From Alkalinema sp. CAN_BIN05 (GTDB taxonomy: Bacteria > Cyanobacteriota > Cyanobacteriia > Leptolyngbyales > Leptolyngbyaceae): a stretch of 6,487 bases of DNA. A program made the position numbers and the translations under genes. The notes beneath the pieces are model-generated. The model was not told where the DNA came from, made no database searches, and saw only the letters and a program-made list of their open reading frames with translations. The stretch lies in contig JAJAYH010000013.1 of assembly GCA_026786325.1 (NCBI GenBank), positions 1 to 6,487 on the forward strand, given 5' to 3'. The first letter of the stretch is position 1. Every line of letters starts with the position of its first letter. Positions 5,478 to 6,487 of this stretch are shown here, in pieces.

Positions 5478-6206
5478 GTGCGAAAGATTATTCTTGCCGG
5501 CAATTGGAAAATGTTCAAAACCCAAGCCGAAACCATCGAGTTCGTGCAGGGGTTCAAATCGCTTGTGGATGATGCCCCGGTCGATCGTGACATTGTTCTA
5601 TGCGTGCCCTTCACCGATCTTGCGATCCTATCCAAAACCCTCCATGGCAGTCGCATCCAAATCGGGGCGCAAAATGTCCATTGGGCTGAAAATGGTGCTT
5701 ATACAGGCGAAATATCAGCGACTATGCTGCTCGAAATCGGGGTGCGCTACGTAATCATTGGCCATAGCGAACGCCGCCAATTTTTCGGCGAGACTAATGA
5801 AACCGTCAATTTCCGACTCAGAGCCGCTCAAGTCGCTGGGCTGAAACCCATTTTGTGTGTTGGAGAAACCAAGCAAGAACGCGATGCCGGGAATGCGGAA
5901 GCCGTGATTTTTGAGCAGTTGGCCAAGGGACTTCTGGGTGTTGATCAGACTAATCTTGTGATCGCTTATGAACCAATCTGGGCGATCGGAACGGGAGATA
6001 CCTGCGAAGTGACGGAAGCCAACCGGATTTGTGGAGCTATTCGCAGCAAGTTAAATAACTCAGATGTGCCGATTCAGTATGGCGGTTCAGTGAAGTCTGA
6101 AAACATCGATCAGATTATGGCTCAGCCGGAAATTGATGGTGCCTTAGTGGGTGGTGCGAGTTTGGAACCCGAAATGTTTGCTCGGATTGTCAACTATAAA
6201 GCTTGA
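5478..6206 (+). CDS. tpiA: triosephosphate isomerase
   Basis: The enzyme interconverts dihydroxyacetone phosphate and glyceraldehyde 3-phosphate in the cytoplasm, serving glycolysis and, in cyanobacteria, the Calvin cycle. From the GTG at 5478 it has 242 residues, the normal size, starting with the family-typical (M)RKIILAGNWKMF. Longer in-frame extensions upstream are low-complexity and unlike the family, and the next ATG is inside NWKM, so GTG is the start. The key residues are all present: Asn9 and Lys11 in NWKM, His96 in VIIGHSERRQFF (the acid/base), Glu165 in AYEPIWAIGTGDT (the catalytic base, followed by mobile loop 6), and the phosphate-gripping YGGSVK (201-206) and GALVGGASL (221-229). 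AENGAYTGEIS at the dimer interface is also conserved. It is a complete TIM barrel without odd changes. It follows the SWIM gene by 95 bp. No clear terminator is seen after its stop. Confidence 0.97.
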   Translation: MRKIILAGNWKMFKTQAETIEFVQGFKSLVDDAPVDRDIVLCVPFTDLAILSKTLHGSRIQIGAQNVHWAENGAYTGEISATMLLEIGVRYVIIGHSERRQFFGETNETVNFRLRAAQVAGLKPILCVGETKQERDAGNAEAVIFEQLAKGLLGVDQTNLVIAYEPIWAIGTGDTCEVTEANRICGAIRSKLNNSDVPIQYGGSVKSENIDQIMAQPEIDGALVGGASLEPEMFARIVNYKA

Positions 6207-6306
6207 GCACAAGGCTTAATAAGATCGATTCGCTAACAGAATCTCTTGTTACGATCGCCACCTTAACGGTATTAATCTTTTCCACCTCATCCATTTCAGT
6301 CACAAC

Positions 6307-6340
6307 AATTCCGTATTCTCAATCTTCGATTCCGGAATCG
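6307..6340. repeat. second copy of heptamer block with 14-bp perfect palindrome
   Basis: AATTCCGTATTCTCAA (6307-6322) matches AATTCCCTATTCTCAA upstream of tpiA (5388-5403) at 15 of 16 bases. As there, a palindrome follows after a few bases: CGATTCCGGAATCG (6327-6340), perfect over 14 bp. It ends 50 nt before the ATG of the next gene. The 184-bp gap between tpiA and 6391 contains no other gene that I can support. Confidence 0.55.
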
Positions 6341-6370
6341 TTAGGCTTCAATGTGATTCTTAAATATAAG
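6341..6370 (+). promoter_or_regulatory. possible promoter for the secreted-protein gene
   Basis: TATAAG (6365-6370) is a fair -10 match, with TTAGGC (6341-6346) as a weak -35 at an 18-bp spacer. The start codon lies 20 nt beyond the -10, so the leader would be short. The palindrome at 6327-6340 touches the -35, where a repressor or activator could act. Confidence 0.3.
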
Positions 6371-6390
6371 CCCAAACATTCAATAGAATC

Positions 6391-6487
6391 ATGTCAAATA
6401 CAGCAATGCTCAGAAATGCAATTCTTTCCACAGTAGTACTCACCGGAATGCTCACCTTACCCGGTGTGGCTGATGCCCGTCGATCGC
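6391..6487 (+). CDS. secreted or periplasmic protein, N-terminus only (runs off right edge)
   Basis: The last 97 bases encode 32 residues from an ATG: MSNTAMLRNAILSTVVLTG, then MLTLPGVADARRS. This is a good Sec signal peptide, with a polar start containing Arg8, a hydrophobic core at about 10-25, and an ADA (27-29) that fits type I signal peptidase cleavage after Ala29. The frame has a stop (TAA) at 6367-6369 and no earlier start codon after it, which supports this ATG; Met6 is a possible alternative. The mature domain lies outside the window, so the function is unknown. The gene follows tpiA by 184 bp and probably has its own promoter. Confidence 0.6.
   Translation, partial: MSNTAMLRNAILSTVVLTGMLTLPGVADARRS

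Noticed and set aside
6203..6436. 77-codon plus-strand frame after tpiA
   Set aside because: It overlaps the tpiA stop, covers the repeat and palindrome, and clashes with the more convincing signal-peptide frame at 6391.
1..6487. A new multi-gene defence or biosynthetic system
   Set aside because: The genes are a sensor, two tRNAs, raf1, an ion-transport-type protein, an unknown anchored protein, a SWIM protein and tpiA. Nothing ties them into one system beyond two close gene pairs.

Overview
The window comes from a cyanobacterial chromosome. The evidence is a RuBisCO assembly chaperone (Raf1), a DICT-domain sensor, about 28 copies of the CGATCG core (roughly 1 to 2 expected by chance), heptanucleotide repeats, G/C-run inverted repeats between genes, and starts without Shine-Dalgarno sequences. 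The gene mix looks like ordinary housekeeping and accessory chromosome. I see no transposase, phage gene, CRISPR array or defence cassette.

Layout. 1-411 (-) is the N-terminal part of a DICT-domain sensory protein that runs off the left edge. 622-694 (-) is tRNA-Ala(GGC) with a clear hairpin-plus-U-tract terminator at 567-610. 804-1895 (+) is raf1. 1915-2054 is an interrupted inverted-repeat element between two convergent genes. 2093-3457 (-) is a CNNM/CorC-type membrane protein with a CBS pair. 3551-4234 (-) is an exported or membrane-anchored protein of unknown function. 4417-4489 (+) is a tRNA with a CAT anticodon, followed after 26 nt by 4516-5382 (+), a SWIM zinc-finger protein. 5478-6206 (+) is tpiA (triosephosphate isomerase, GTG start). 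6391 to the right edge (+) is the signal peptide of a further secreted protein.

How the genes relate. raf1 and tpiA both serve carbon metabolism: Raf1 assembles RuBisCO, and TpiA acts in the Calvin cycle and glycolysis. They are 3.6 kb apart with unrelated genes between them, so I do not infer an operon. The two minus-strand membrane/envelope genes (3551-4234, then 2093-3457) lie head to tail 93 bp apart and may share a transcript. The CAT tRNA and the SWIM gene are close enough, with no visible terminator, to be co-transcribed.

The least ordinary signals are between genes. A degenerate 7-bp repeat plus a perfect palindrome occurs in similar form on both sides of tpiA, each about 50 nt upstream of a start codon. 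A long inverted repeat between raf1 and the CNNM gene is split by a 24-bp GC-rich insert. I found no convincing new multi-gene system.
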